Assembly (NCBI GenBank): GCA_031265345.1
Contig: JAISCU010000422.1
Span: 1-19,786, forward strand
Direction: 5' to 3'
Source of the DNA: Bifidobacteriaceae bacterium
Lineage (GTDB): Bacteria > Actinomycetota > Actinomycetes > Actinomycetales > WQXJ01
DNA length: 19,786 nt
The notes beneath the pieces are model-generated. The model saw nothing but the letters and a program-made list of their open reading frames with translations. It did no database searches and was not told where the DNA came from. The position numbers were made by a program, and so were the translations under genes. Position 1 is the stretch's first letter, and each line of letters opens with the position of its first letter. Below are positions 7,343 through 13,927 of this stretch, one piece after another.

Positions 7343-8647
7343 CTACTCGAGTGCCGCCGCGTCTTGCATCGCTTTGATGACGCCAGCCGGGTCGTTGACG
7401 CCGCCAAGCATCTCAGTCACAGCGGTGTTCAGCGCGCCACCCACGTTGTTGCCGAACAGCTTGTCCATCCAGAGTTCCACGTAAGGAGCCTGAGAGCTGC
7501 TTTGCGCCACGGTTTGCAGCACCGGATCCTCCAAACCGACTTCGGATCCTTGCGTCACCGGCACGCCGATGCCCGTCGCTGCGAAGGCGGTCTGGTTGGG
7601 CACGTTCACCATGAAGTTGAGGAAGTCTGCGCAGACGGCCGGGGCGTCGGCGTGGCAGCTGAAGCCGTCTCCTCCGCCCATGGCGCCGGCCGGGTCACCC
7701 TGACCACCGGAGACTCCTGGGAACGGGAACCAGCCGAGTTCGAAGTCGAGTTCGCCGCTGTCGGTCAGGCCGCGCAGCACCGCCGGCTCCCAGACTCCCA
7801 TCAGCTCCATCGCGGCTTGACCGTTGGCCAGCAGGCCAGCGGAAGACTGCGCGCCCTGTTGGGCGGATGCGGACATGAAACCCTCTTGGAAGGGACTGGT
7901 GGCCGCGAACGCCTGCAAGTCCTGGCCCGCCTTCAAGAAGCACTCGTTCGAGAACTCCTTGTTCAGCGCCGCGTCGTCAATGACGTCCTTCGGGCACTCG
8001 CGGAGCGCTAGCCAATACCACCAGTGCGCGGCCGGCCACTCGTCCACGCCGCCCAGGGCCACGGGAGCGATCCCTGAGGTCTTCAGTTTGGCGACCGTGT
8101 CTTCGAGATCCGCCATCGTCTTGGGCGTGTCCTCGATCCCCGCGGCCTTGAACGCGTCGACGTTGTAGTAGATGCCGCCGATCCCCATCGTGAACGGAAG
8201 ACCATAGACATTGCCCTCCGGCGTTGTCCAGCCGTCGGCGGCGGCGCCCATGGCGGAGATCGCCCCGGCTGAAGCCTCGGTGATATCCATGAGTTGGCCG
8301 GCGTTGAACTGATCCGTCCCTTCCTGGCCGCCCCATTGCGCGAACACCTCCGGAGCGTCTCCGCTCTGGAGCGCGGCGATGATCTTGGTCTGCAGGTCTT
8401 CGTTCTGAAGCGGTGTGACCTCGATGGTCACATCAGGATTCTCCGCCATGAAGGCGTCGGCGACTCCTTGGTAGTAGGAGAGCGCCGGTTCGGCGGTGCC
8501 GTTGTGCCACCATGTCAAGGTGGTCTTGGCACCCGCGCTGGATTTGGTGTCGGAGCCTCCGTCTTCCCCGCAGGCGGCCATGCCTCCCGCCAGAGCGAGA
8601 ATTGCGCCTAGGGCGACGAGACGGCGGCTGTTTGGCCTATTCATCAT
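7343..8647 (-). CDS. ABC transporter solute-binding lipoprotein (family 1 sugar binder)
   Basis: 434 residues. It has a lipoprotein signal peptide: a basic start (RPNSRR), a hydrophobic core and lipobox MAAC with Cys26, then a short Gly/Ser/Asp spacer. The mature protein shows family-1 binding-protein features: 'TLTWWHNGTAEPALSYYQGVADAF' near the N-terminus, 'FAQWGGQEGTDQFNAGQLMDIT', 'VYGLPFTMGIGGIYYNVDAFKAAGI' and 'QAAMELMGVWEPAVL'. It is probably tethered to the outer face of the membrane and delivers a sugar, most likely a xylooligosaccharide, to the two permeases encoded directly downstream. Two ATGs lie in tandem; AGGAG is 4 nt from the first and 7 nt from the second (8644), so the second may be used, shortening the protein by one residue. 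A repressor-like palindrome abuts the ribosome-binding site. Confidence 0.93.
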   Translation of the reverse strand: MMNRPNSRRLVALGAILALAGGMAACGEDGGSDTKSSAGAKTTLTWWHNGTAEPALSYYQGVADAFMAENPDVTIEVTPLQNEDLQTKIIAALQSGDAPEVFAQWGGQEGTDQFNAGQLMDITEASAGAISAMGAAADGWTTPEGNVYGLPFTMGIGGIYYNVDAFKAAGIEDTPKTMADLEDTVAKLKTSGIAPVALGGVDEWPAAHWWYWLALRECPKDVIDDAALNKEFSNECFLKAGQDLQAFAATSPFQEGFMSASAQQGAQSSAGLLANGQAAMELMGVWEPAVLRGLTDSGELDFELGWFPFPGVSGGQGDPAGAMGGGDGFSCHADAPAVCADFLNFMVNVPNQTAFAATGIGVPVTQGSEVGLEDPVLQTVAQSSSQAPYVELWMDKLFGNNVGGALNTAVTEMLGGVNDPAGVIKAMQDAAALE

Positions 8648-8656
8648 TGAACTCCT

Positions 8657-8667
8657 CGAAAGTTTCG
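8657..8667. promoter_or_regulatory. Operator-like palindrome 1, abutting the binding-protein RBS
   Basis: CGAAAGTTTCG is a perfect odd-centred palindrome placed immediately upstream of the AGGAG ribosome-binding site of the solute-binding-protein gene. The form matches LacI-family operators and the GAAA/TTTC palindromes reported upstream of Streptomyces xylanase genes (recalled). A protein bound here would overlap the 5' leader and block transcription. Confidence 0.75.
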
Positions 8668-8746
8668 TAGGGCATAGTCAACGGGCCTAGCCTACTCCAC
8701 CCGTGGCATCACCCAATCTAGGATGCGGCCAAGGATCGCAATTGGT

Positions 8747-8759
8747 GCGAAACTTTCGC
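8747..8759. promoter_or_regulatory. Operator-like palindrome 2, upstream of the ABC operon
   Basis: GCGAAACTTTCGC is a perfect 13-bp odd-centred palindrome with the same core as site 1. It lies between the GH10 stop codon and the binding-protein gene. Centre-to-centre distance to site 1 is 91 bp, which brackets the probable promoter of the transporter operon. Confidence 0.75.
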
Positions 8760-8777
8760 GATAGCTAGAACACCCGG

Positions 8778-10040
8778 TCACTCAGCATCAAGCTGAACAC
8801 CGATGGACTCGGCGCCGCGCTCGAGGCGGAACTCGGCCGCTTGGCCGCCCGCGGTCACCGAATAGGCGCCGAAGAAGCCCTCGAGCGCGACCCGGCCGTC
8901 CGCGTCGGTCTCGGTGGCTGTCGGACGCAGCCACCATGCTCCTTTCACCAAGTCGGCAAGCGCGTGGTAGGCCGGCTTGGGCGTGCCGTCTCGCCTGATC
9001 AACCCCGATGGCGCACCGAGCCATGCGTTCGCGTCGAAGATGTCCCAGTAGGTCACGGCTGCCACCGCCGGATGCGCCATCGCCGTCCTGTAGTGGCGGA
9101 CTATCTCATCCGCCTGACGCGCTTCGCCTTGCTCGGTGGTGGGCCAGTCCGCGACCTGGTAGTCGTTCAGATCAACGATCTCAGGCGGCATCAGGCGGCC
9201 GGACACCAGGGTGGTCTCCGTCAAGTGCAACGGCAACCCGTACCGGGCGAATCGGTCAATGATCTCATCGAGTTCGTCCTCGCCTCTGAATCCTTGGTGC
9301 ATGTGCGTCTGCAGACCGATCGCCGCCACAGGCAGACCGGCTTCCAGAACAGCTTCGATCAGGCACTCGTAGGCGGTCGACAGGTCGAAGTCGTTGAGCA
9401 GCAGTCGCGCTTCCGGGTTGGCCCTGAGCGCCTCCTCGAAAGTCAGTCGCAACACATGCAGGCGTCCCTTGGCACGCGTCAGTCGCGTGATCGCGTTCGC
9501 CTCCTTGTCGAAGACGGGCGCGATCACGGACTCATTGACGGAGTCCCACCAGTCCACCAGGCCCGCGAAAGCGCCGACCTCGCGTCGCACCCGGCCCCGC
9601 AATGCTGCTTCGACCTGGGCCTCGGTGCGTCCCGAAAGCCATTCCGGCGCCAGCGTGTGCCAAGTCAGCGGGTGGCCCTTCATCGTCACGTTCTTCTGAC
9701 GGAACCACTCAGCGGCGGTTCTGACCTGGGCCTCGATCGTCGTGCCGGCCACCGGCTCATAACGGCGCCAATAGAAGGGCAGGGTCGCCAGATTGAACAG
9801 TTCCAGCCACCTCCGCTGCGCCTCGTGGTCCCATACTTCCTCGCGCTGCCCCGCCGGCCAGCTATTCGCCTGATAACCGGGCACCGCCTCGAAGCCCGTC
9901 GCGCCGAACAAGAAGGCGTGCCCGGTCTGGGCCACGGTGACTTCCGTGTTCGCCAACGGGCCCCCGGAATCCGAAACCCGAAGAATGGCCTTGCCCAACC
10001 GGTGCGAGTAGGCGGTCTCGGGGCACCTGACTGTCTCCAT
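8778..10040 (-). CDS. GH10 endo-1,4-beta-xylanase, apparently cytoplasmic
   Basis: 420 residues from ATG 10040. GH10 signatures: 'MKGHPLTWHTLAPEW' on strand 3, acid/base motif 'WWDSVNES' with Glu170, 'AIGLQTHMHQG' on strand 6, nucleophile motif 'HLTETTL' with Glu275, and 'AVTYWDIFDANAWLG' with the conserved Trp near the end. A small beta domain precedes the barrel ('AILRVSDSGGPLANTEVTVAQ'). No signal peptide is visible, unlike most xylanases, which suggests action on imported xylooligosaccharides. ATG 10040 has AAGGATCAC upstream and is preferred to the GTG at 10082, which would add 14 residues unlike the family. Two operator-like palindromes lie upstream. It is the first gene of the minus-strand cluster but has its own probable promoter, separate from the transporter operon. 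Confidence 0.92.
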   Translation of the reverse strand: METVRCPETAYSHRLGKAILRVSDSGGPLANTEVTVAQTGHAFLFGATGFEAVPGYQANSWPAGQREEVWDHEAQRRWLELFNLATLPFYWRRYEPVAGTTIEAQVRTAAEWFRQKNVTMKGHPLTWHTLAPEWLSGRTEAQVEAALRGRVRREVGAFAGLVDWWDSVNESVIAPVFDKEANAITRLTRAKGRLHVLRLTFEEALRANPEARLLLNDFDLSTAYECLIEAVLEAGLPVAAIGLQTHMHQGFRGEDELDEIIDRFARYGLPLHLTETTLVSGRLMPPEIVDLNDYQVADWPTTEQGEARQADEIVRHYRTAMAHPAVAAVTYWDIFDANAWLGAPSGLIRRDGTPKPAYHALADLVKGAWWLRPTATETDADGRVALEGFFGAYSVTAGGQAAEFRLERGAESIGVQLDAE

Positions 10041-10157
10041 TAGTGATCCTTGATCTGACGTGGCTCGGCCGGACCGAATCACGTGCTAGTAGCAATTTGA
10101 CCGTGCCGGACCCAGCGCGAGGCGCCCCAACGGACCAAATCGCACGGTCACCTGATC

Positions 10158-10168
10158 CGAAACTTTCT
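10158..10168. promoter_or_regulatory. Operator-like palindrome 3, upstream of GH10
   Basis: CGAAACTTTCT matches the cluster consensus CGAAASTTTCG with one mismatch in the last base. It lies about 118 nt upstream of the GH10 start. It is the weakest of the four sites, but its placement with site 4 mirrors the pair in front of the transporter operon. Confidence 0.6.
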
Positions 10169-10244
10169 TTGGCGCCTCTGCTCTCCTGACTGTACTCCGA
10201 CCTCGCGAAGGGCACTGGCGTTAGCTCGCGCGGCACCCCGATGA

Positions 10245-10257
10245 GCGAAACTTTCGC
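10245..10257. promoter_or_regulatory. Operator-like palindrome 4, upstream of GH10
   Basis: GCGAAACTTTCGC is identical over 13 bp to site 2. Its centre is 88 bp from the centre of site 3. It sits in the divergent region between the GH10 gene and the plus-strand kinase operon, about 240 nt before the GTG start of the latter, so an effect on that operon is possible but unlikely. Confidence 0.72.
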
Positions 10258-10485
10258 ATCTCCGTGTCCCGCGCGCCGAGCAGAACGGCGGTTGCAGTCC
10301 CACAAATCGGTCGTGTCGGATGCGAGCCCAAAACTCTGCCGATCACGCTGGGAGACCTTCCGCCGACCGCCCGGGAGACTCCGCGAACCACCGCCAAACA
10401 CCCGAGGCTGGACGCGGCTGGTAGCCTTCCAAGCAGCGGCTTCGCCCTTCGCGGCGACGCGGCGACGACCAGACCGGGCGACAGC

Positions 10486-10491
10486 AGGAGG
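10486..10491 (+). promoter_or_regulatory. Ribosome-binding site deciding the GTG start at 10498
   Basis: AGGAGG is a full Shine-Dalgarno match, 6 nt before GTG 10498. It fixes the start of the first gene of the kinase operon, 78 codons inside the longest open frame. Confidence 0.8.
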
Positions 10492-10497
10492 CGGCGA

Positions 10498-11904
10498 GTG
10501 AGCGGTCCCAAGGGGTATCACCTGATGGTGCTCGCCGCCGAGGAGCTCGCACGCCGCGAGGTCATGCAGACCCGCGCCCGCTGCCTGTCGTTACGAGACA
10601 AGCTCAGGGGCCAGTTGGCGGTCATCGACGGCGCCACCCCGTCGGCCATTCCCTCGCCGCCCGCCGCCGAGGCCCTCGAGGACATGCGCGCCTGGGAGGA
10701 AGCCCTAGTCGCAGCCAATCAGCAAGCCGCGCTGAGGGTCGATGCCGCCCGCGACCGTCAGCGCGCCGCCCTCGCCGCCGCGGCCTTGGCTCCGGACTCG
10801 CCGATCAGGCTGAGTTTGGGCCTGGGCCAACCCGCCGCCGATGCCGCTCGGCCCGCAGGTGGCACCCAACAGGCCCCGACCGCTGGGCTTCCCGCCGCCG
10901 ACGCCGCACCCGCTGCCCTCGCCACTGGGCTTCCGGCCGCCGATGTCAATGAGACCGCCCGGACCGAAGCTTCCGCCGACGCTGGCCTGGCCCCGATCGC
11001 TCGAGTTCCCCCCGCCGATTCCGCGCTGCTGGCTTTTCGGGACGAACCCGCTCCCGATGCCACCCATTCGGCTGCCACCGACCTGGCCGCCCGCCTCGAA
11101 AGGGCTTTGCGCGCCGCAGGCGAAATCGAGGACGACCGTGCCTTCGATGTCCTGGCCGAACAAGCTCGCCGCCTCGCAGCCGCTGGCCCGCATCCGGGGA
11201 GCGACGCCGAACTGTTGGTCTTCGAGGCCTCGGTGGCGGATCAACTCAAGGCCGCCCGGCAGGCGAGGACCGTCAAGATCGAGGCGGAGCACGCGGTATT
11301 GCGCATAGCCCACATCGACGCTCCCGCCGCCGAGGCGCTGCGCCAGCTCGCCGCCAACGCCACCAGCACGGCAGAAGTCGAGACCATCCGACGCGAGGCC
11401 CACGCGCTGCTCGAGGAGGACAGGCGCAAGGCCGACGCGGACTACGCCACCCAGTGCCTGGAACAGGTCTTGACCGAGATGGGCTACACCATGGGCGCGC
11501 CGTTGGACCCAGCCCAGGCCGCCGCGACCACGCCCGACACGCGCCACATGGTCCACGCCCAGCGCCCCGACCTGCCTGGGCACCTCCTGCGGTTGCAGGT
11601 CTCGGACCAAGGCAAGCTGTTCAGCCGGGTGGTCGCGCTGCGCCCGGACTCGCCCCAGAACCACCTCGCCGCCGAGGAAGCCACCTGCGTCGACGTCCTG
11701 CAGTTGCCGAGCGCCCTCGCGACCCATGGCGTGAGCGCCAAGTTGGACTTCCAGCGCCAGCCCGGCGAAGTGGCCATGGCACACTCCGCCGATGCCGTCG
11801 CCCGGCACACCGCCAACAGCCGGGCCGCCTCCACGCGGCGAGCGCCGGATAAGCGCGGGGCTAGGCGCGCGGCATCGGACAACGAAGCCCAGGGATTGGG
11901 GTGA
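10498..11904 (+). CDS. Coiled-coil/alanine-rich protein beginning SGPKGY, first gene of the kinase operon
   Basis: 468 residues from GTG. I do not recognise a named family. Visible parts: a short N-terminal motif 'SGPKGYHLMVLAAEELARRE' leading into a helix (about 1-100, coiled-coil-like); a low-complexity Ala/Pro linker with the phrase 'GLPAAD' repeated (about 110-190); a second helical region (about 195-320) rich in Ala, Glu and Arg; and a compact C-terminal domain (about 320-430) including 'CLEQVLTEMGYTMGAP', 'GHLLRLQVSDQGKLFSRVVAL' and 'KLDFQRQPGEVAM'. The tail is basic. No signal peptide or membrane helix is seen, so it is probably cytoplasmic. Its stop overlaps the GTG start of the AAA+ gene, so it is co-translated with it; it could be an adaptor or substrate of that ATPase. 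Function unknown. Confidence 0.8.
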   Translation: MSGPKGYHLMVLAAEELARREVMQTRARCLSLRDKLRGQLAVIDGATPSAIPSPPAAEALEDMRAWEEALVAANQQAALRVDAARDRQRAALAAAALAPDSPIRLSLGLGQPAADAARPAGGTQQAPTAGLPAADAAPAALATGLPAADVNETARTEASADAGLAPIARVPPADSALLAFRDEPAPDATHSAATDLAARLERALRAAGEIEDDRAFDVLAEQARRLAAAGPHPGSDAELLVFEASVADQLKAARQARTVKIEAEHAVLRIAHIDAPAAEALRQLAANATSTAEVETIRREAHALLEEDRRKADADYATQCLEQVLTEMGYTMGAPLDPAQAAATTPDTRHMVHAQRPDLPGHLLRLQVSDQGKLFSRVVALRPDSPQNHLAAEEATCVDVLQLPSALATHGVSAKLDFQRQPGEVAMAHSADAVARHTANSRAASTRRAPDKRGARRAASDNEAQGLG

Positions 11905-13874
11905 CCATGACCAGCCAACCGCCGCCCGACCAAAGCGCCCCGAGCCATACTCCGGCCCACCGCGCCCCGGCCGAGAACGTTTTCGACTCCCGTGCGCGGA
12001 CAACGCCGCTCTGGCTGCGCTCGGTCAACGCGGGGCTCTCGGCCACGGTGCTGTTCGTGGTCCACGGCGGCATCAGGGACATCCACCTGGTGGGGGGCGA
12101 GGGCGGTCCGACCGTCGACACGCTGACAGCCCTGGGGCGCGTGCTGGAGGCCAACGGGTTCGACGGGATGCTGGTCTACGACCCGCTGGACGGGTTGCGC
12201 CTCATAATGCTGCCCGGCCGGCTCACCGCGGAGCAGGTGTCGGACCAGTTCAAAGCCAGTTTCGGGGACAGGCTGGACAGTTTCGACTGCGCCGATTTCG
12301 CTGAACTGGACCGCGTCTGCGCCTGGGTGACCTCGGCCCGTGGGCAGCGTGCGGAGTCCGATGCCCGTCTCGCCCTGGTGATCGACTACACCTCTCAGCT
12401 CCCCGACGCCAGCAAACCCGAGGGCGCTCTGCAACGCGCCATGCTCGCCTCGCTGAAGGCCGCCAACCGCTCGCACGAACCTGCTTTGACTTTCTTCCAT
12501 CCCTCCTTCCGTCGGTCATCGCTCAAACACCCGGTCTTCTGGCTGGTCGACAAGACCGCCGATCTGCCGCCCTGGATGGCCACGGGCGATTCCGTCCGCC
12601 AAGTCGCCATCCCCGTGCCGGACCTCGACACCCGTTGGCGCCTCGCGAGCGCCCTCGTCCGGGCACAAGCCAGCGCCGCGCAGGCGAACGGCGACCGGAC
12701 CAGGCAATTGGTCGAGAGGCTGGTGGCCGCCACCGAGGGGCTGACGCTGAAGGGCATGGTGGAGATAGTCCAGCTGGCCCGCGCGACCGGTGGGCTCAAC
12801 GCCGGGATCGAGGAGGCCGCCAGGACCTACCGGTTGGGCGTGTCGGAGAACCCCTGGCAGGGCGAGGCGCTGCGCGAGCGCATCATGGACGGCCAGACCA
12901 CCTTGGAGCGCCGGGTCAAAGGGCAGCCGCGGGCAGTCCGCAGGGCGCTCGACCTGGTCATGCGCTCGGCGCTGGGGCTGACCTCGGCCCACCAGGTGCG
13001 GCCCGGAGGGGCGCCGCGCGGGGTGATGGTGCTGGCCGGGCCGACCGGCGTGGGCAAGACCGAGATGGCGAAGGCCATCGCCGAGCTGGTCTTCGGGGAC
13101 GAGCGGGCCATGATCCGGTTCGACATGAGCGAGTTCAGCCAGGAAGGATCGGACACGCGACTGATCGGCGCCCCGCCAGGTTACGTGGGGCACAGCGCCG
13201 GCGGCGAACTCATCAACGCCATCAAGCGGCGGCCGTTCACGGTGGTCCTGTTCGACGAGATGGAGAAAGCCCATCCGCGCGTCTTCGACAAATTCCTGCA
13301 GATCCTCTCCGACGGGCGGCTGACCAGCGGAACCGGCGAGACGGTGTCCTTCGCCGAGACCATGATCATCTTCACGTCGAACGTCGGCGCGGCGGAGGCC
13401 AGTTCACTGGGATTACTTGAATCCGGTTCCGATGAAGCCGTCGCCACCTACGAGCATCTGGTCCGGGGATCGATGGATCGCTTCTTCAAGCTGCCGCGCG
13501 AGCAGGGCGGGCTCGGCCGGCCGGAGTTGCGCGGACGGATCGGCGACAACATCGTCGTGTTCGGACCCATCTCGCGCCCGATCGCCGTCGAATTGGCCAA
13601 CCGTTTCATCGACAACGCGCTGACCCGCGTGGCGCTCGAATGCGGCACGGCGGTCCGGATCGCCGATCCCGCCCGCGCCAAAGCGGTCGCCGCCATGACC
13701 GCGCCGGAGCACACTTCGGCGGGCGGTCGCGGGATCGCCCTGGCCCTGGAGCCGGTACTGGTGAATCCGCTGGCCCGCGCCATCTTCGCCACGCCGCCAG
13801 GCCCCGGGGGACTGACCGTGGCGGACATCATCCAAGGCACCGACAGCGGGTACGAGGTCGTGTTGGCCCCATGA
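11901..13874 (+). CDS. Clp-like AAA+ ATPase with a degenerate first ATPase module
   Basis: 657 residues. The C-terminal half is a ClpA/B/C D2-like module: Walker A GPTGVGKT (380-387, Lys386), pore loop GYVG (427-430), Walker B VVLFDEMEKAHP (Asp452, Glu453), sensor 1 'IIFTSNVGA' (Asn494) and sensor 2 'GGRGIALALEP'. The N-terminal half looks like a second AAA module without Walker A: 'LFVVHGGIRDIHLV' replaces it, followed by 'VYDPLDGL', a Walker-B-like 'LALVIDYTSQLPD' (Asp162, no catalytic Glu) and a lid-like helix 'ATEGLTLKGMVEIVQLARATG'. No Clp N-domain or ClpB middle domain is seen. LGL at 503-505 lies where ClpA carries its ClpP-docking IGL loop. The start could be GTG 11901 (GTGA overlap) or ATG 11907. 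Probably a protein unfoldase or remodeller, regulated by the downstream FHA and kinase products. Confidence 0.9.
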   Translation: MTMTSQPPPDQSAPSHTPAHRAPAENVFDSRARTTPLWLRSVNAGLSATVLFVVHGGIRDIHLVGGEGGPTVDTLTALGRVLEANGFDGMLVYDPLDGLRLIMLPGRLTAEQVSDQFKASFGDRLDSFDCADFAELDRVCAWVTSARGQRAESDARLALVIDYTSQLPDASKPEGALQRAMLASLKAANRSHEPALTFFHPSFRRSSLKHPVFWLVDKTADLPPWMATGDSVRQVAIPVPDLDTRWRLASALVRAQASAAQANGDRTRQLVERLVAATEGLTLKGMVEIVQLARATGGLNAGIEEAARTYRLGVSENPWQGEALRERIMDGQTTLERRVKGQPRAVRRALDLVMRSALGLTSAHQVRPGGAPRGVMVLAGPTGVGKTEMAKAIAELVFGDERAMIRFDMSEFSQEGSDTRLIGAPPGYVGHSAGGELINAIKRRPFTVVLFDEMEKAHPRVFDKFLQILSDGRLTSGTGETVSFAETMIIFTSNVGAAEASSLGLLESGSDEAVATYEHLVRGSMDRFFKLPREQGGLGRPELRGRIGDNIVVFGPISRPIAVELANRFIDNALTRVALECGTAVRIADPARAKAVAAMTAPEHTSAGGRGIALALEPVLVNPLARAIFATPPGPGGLTVADIIQGTDSGYEVVLAP

Positions 13875-13927
13875 GCGGCATGATCGTGAGGCCGGCCGCG
13901 GCGGCTCGGGCGGTGCCGGGGTCATGA
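13871..13927 (+). CDS. 18-codon relay ORF linking the AAA+ and FHA genes
   Basis: The ORF MSGMIVRPAAAARAVPGS starts at ATG 13871, which overlaps the AAA+ stop (ATGA), and ends in TGA 13925-13927, which overlaps the FHA start (ATGA at 13924). It exactly fills the gap between the two genes. This arrangement lets terminating ribosomes pass from AAA+ to FHA by two successive re-initiations. Whether the peptide itself has a function is unknown; it could instead be a remnant of a longer gene. The geometry is seen directly and its use is inferred. Confidence 0.45.
   Translation: MSGMIVRPAAAARAVPGS

Larger units (their letters stand above)
10041..10497. other. 457-nt divergent intergenic region
   Basis: This gap separates the GH10 gene (minus) from the coiled-coil/AAA/FHA/kinase operon (plus). 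It holds the two operator-like palindromes at 10158 and 10245. The plus-strand frame of the downstream gene is open back to 10264, but no start in that part has a ribosome-binding site, and the encoded sequence is arginine/proline-rich as expected from non-coding GC-rich DNA. I see no convincing -35/-10 pair, RNA gene or hairpin terminator here; promoters for both directions must lie in it. Confidence 0.6.

Noticed and set aside
6800..8011. 403-codon plus-strand frame opposite the permease and binding-protein genes
   Set aside because: It spans the boundary of two real genes on the other strand, which real genes rarely allow, and its product is shadow-like.
8668..8746. Promoter boxes between operator sites 1 and 2 (TTGACT and similar)
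   Set aside because: No -35/-10 pair with acceptable spacing could be defended, although a promoter is expected here.
8841..10043. 400-codon plus-strand frame opposite GH10
   Set aside because: Complement of a clear GH10 gene with catalytic motifs; the plus-strand product has no recognisable motif.
10041..10082. GTG 10082 as the GH10 start
   Set aside because: ATG 10040 has a suitable upstream AAGGA, and the additional 14 residues do not look like a signal peptide or family sequence.
10264..10497. N-terminal extension of the coiled-coil protein to 10264
   Set aside because: No ribosome-binding site; the sequence is Arg/Pro-rich noise, while AGGAGG at 10486-10491 marks GTG 10498.
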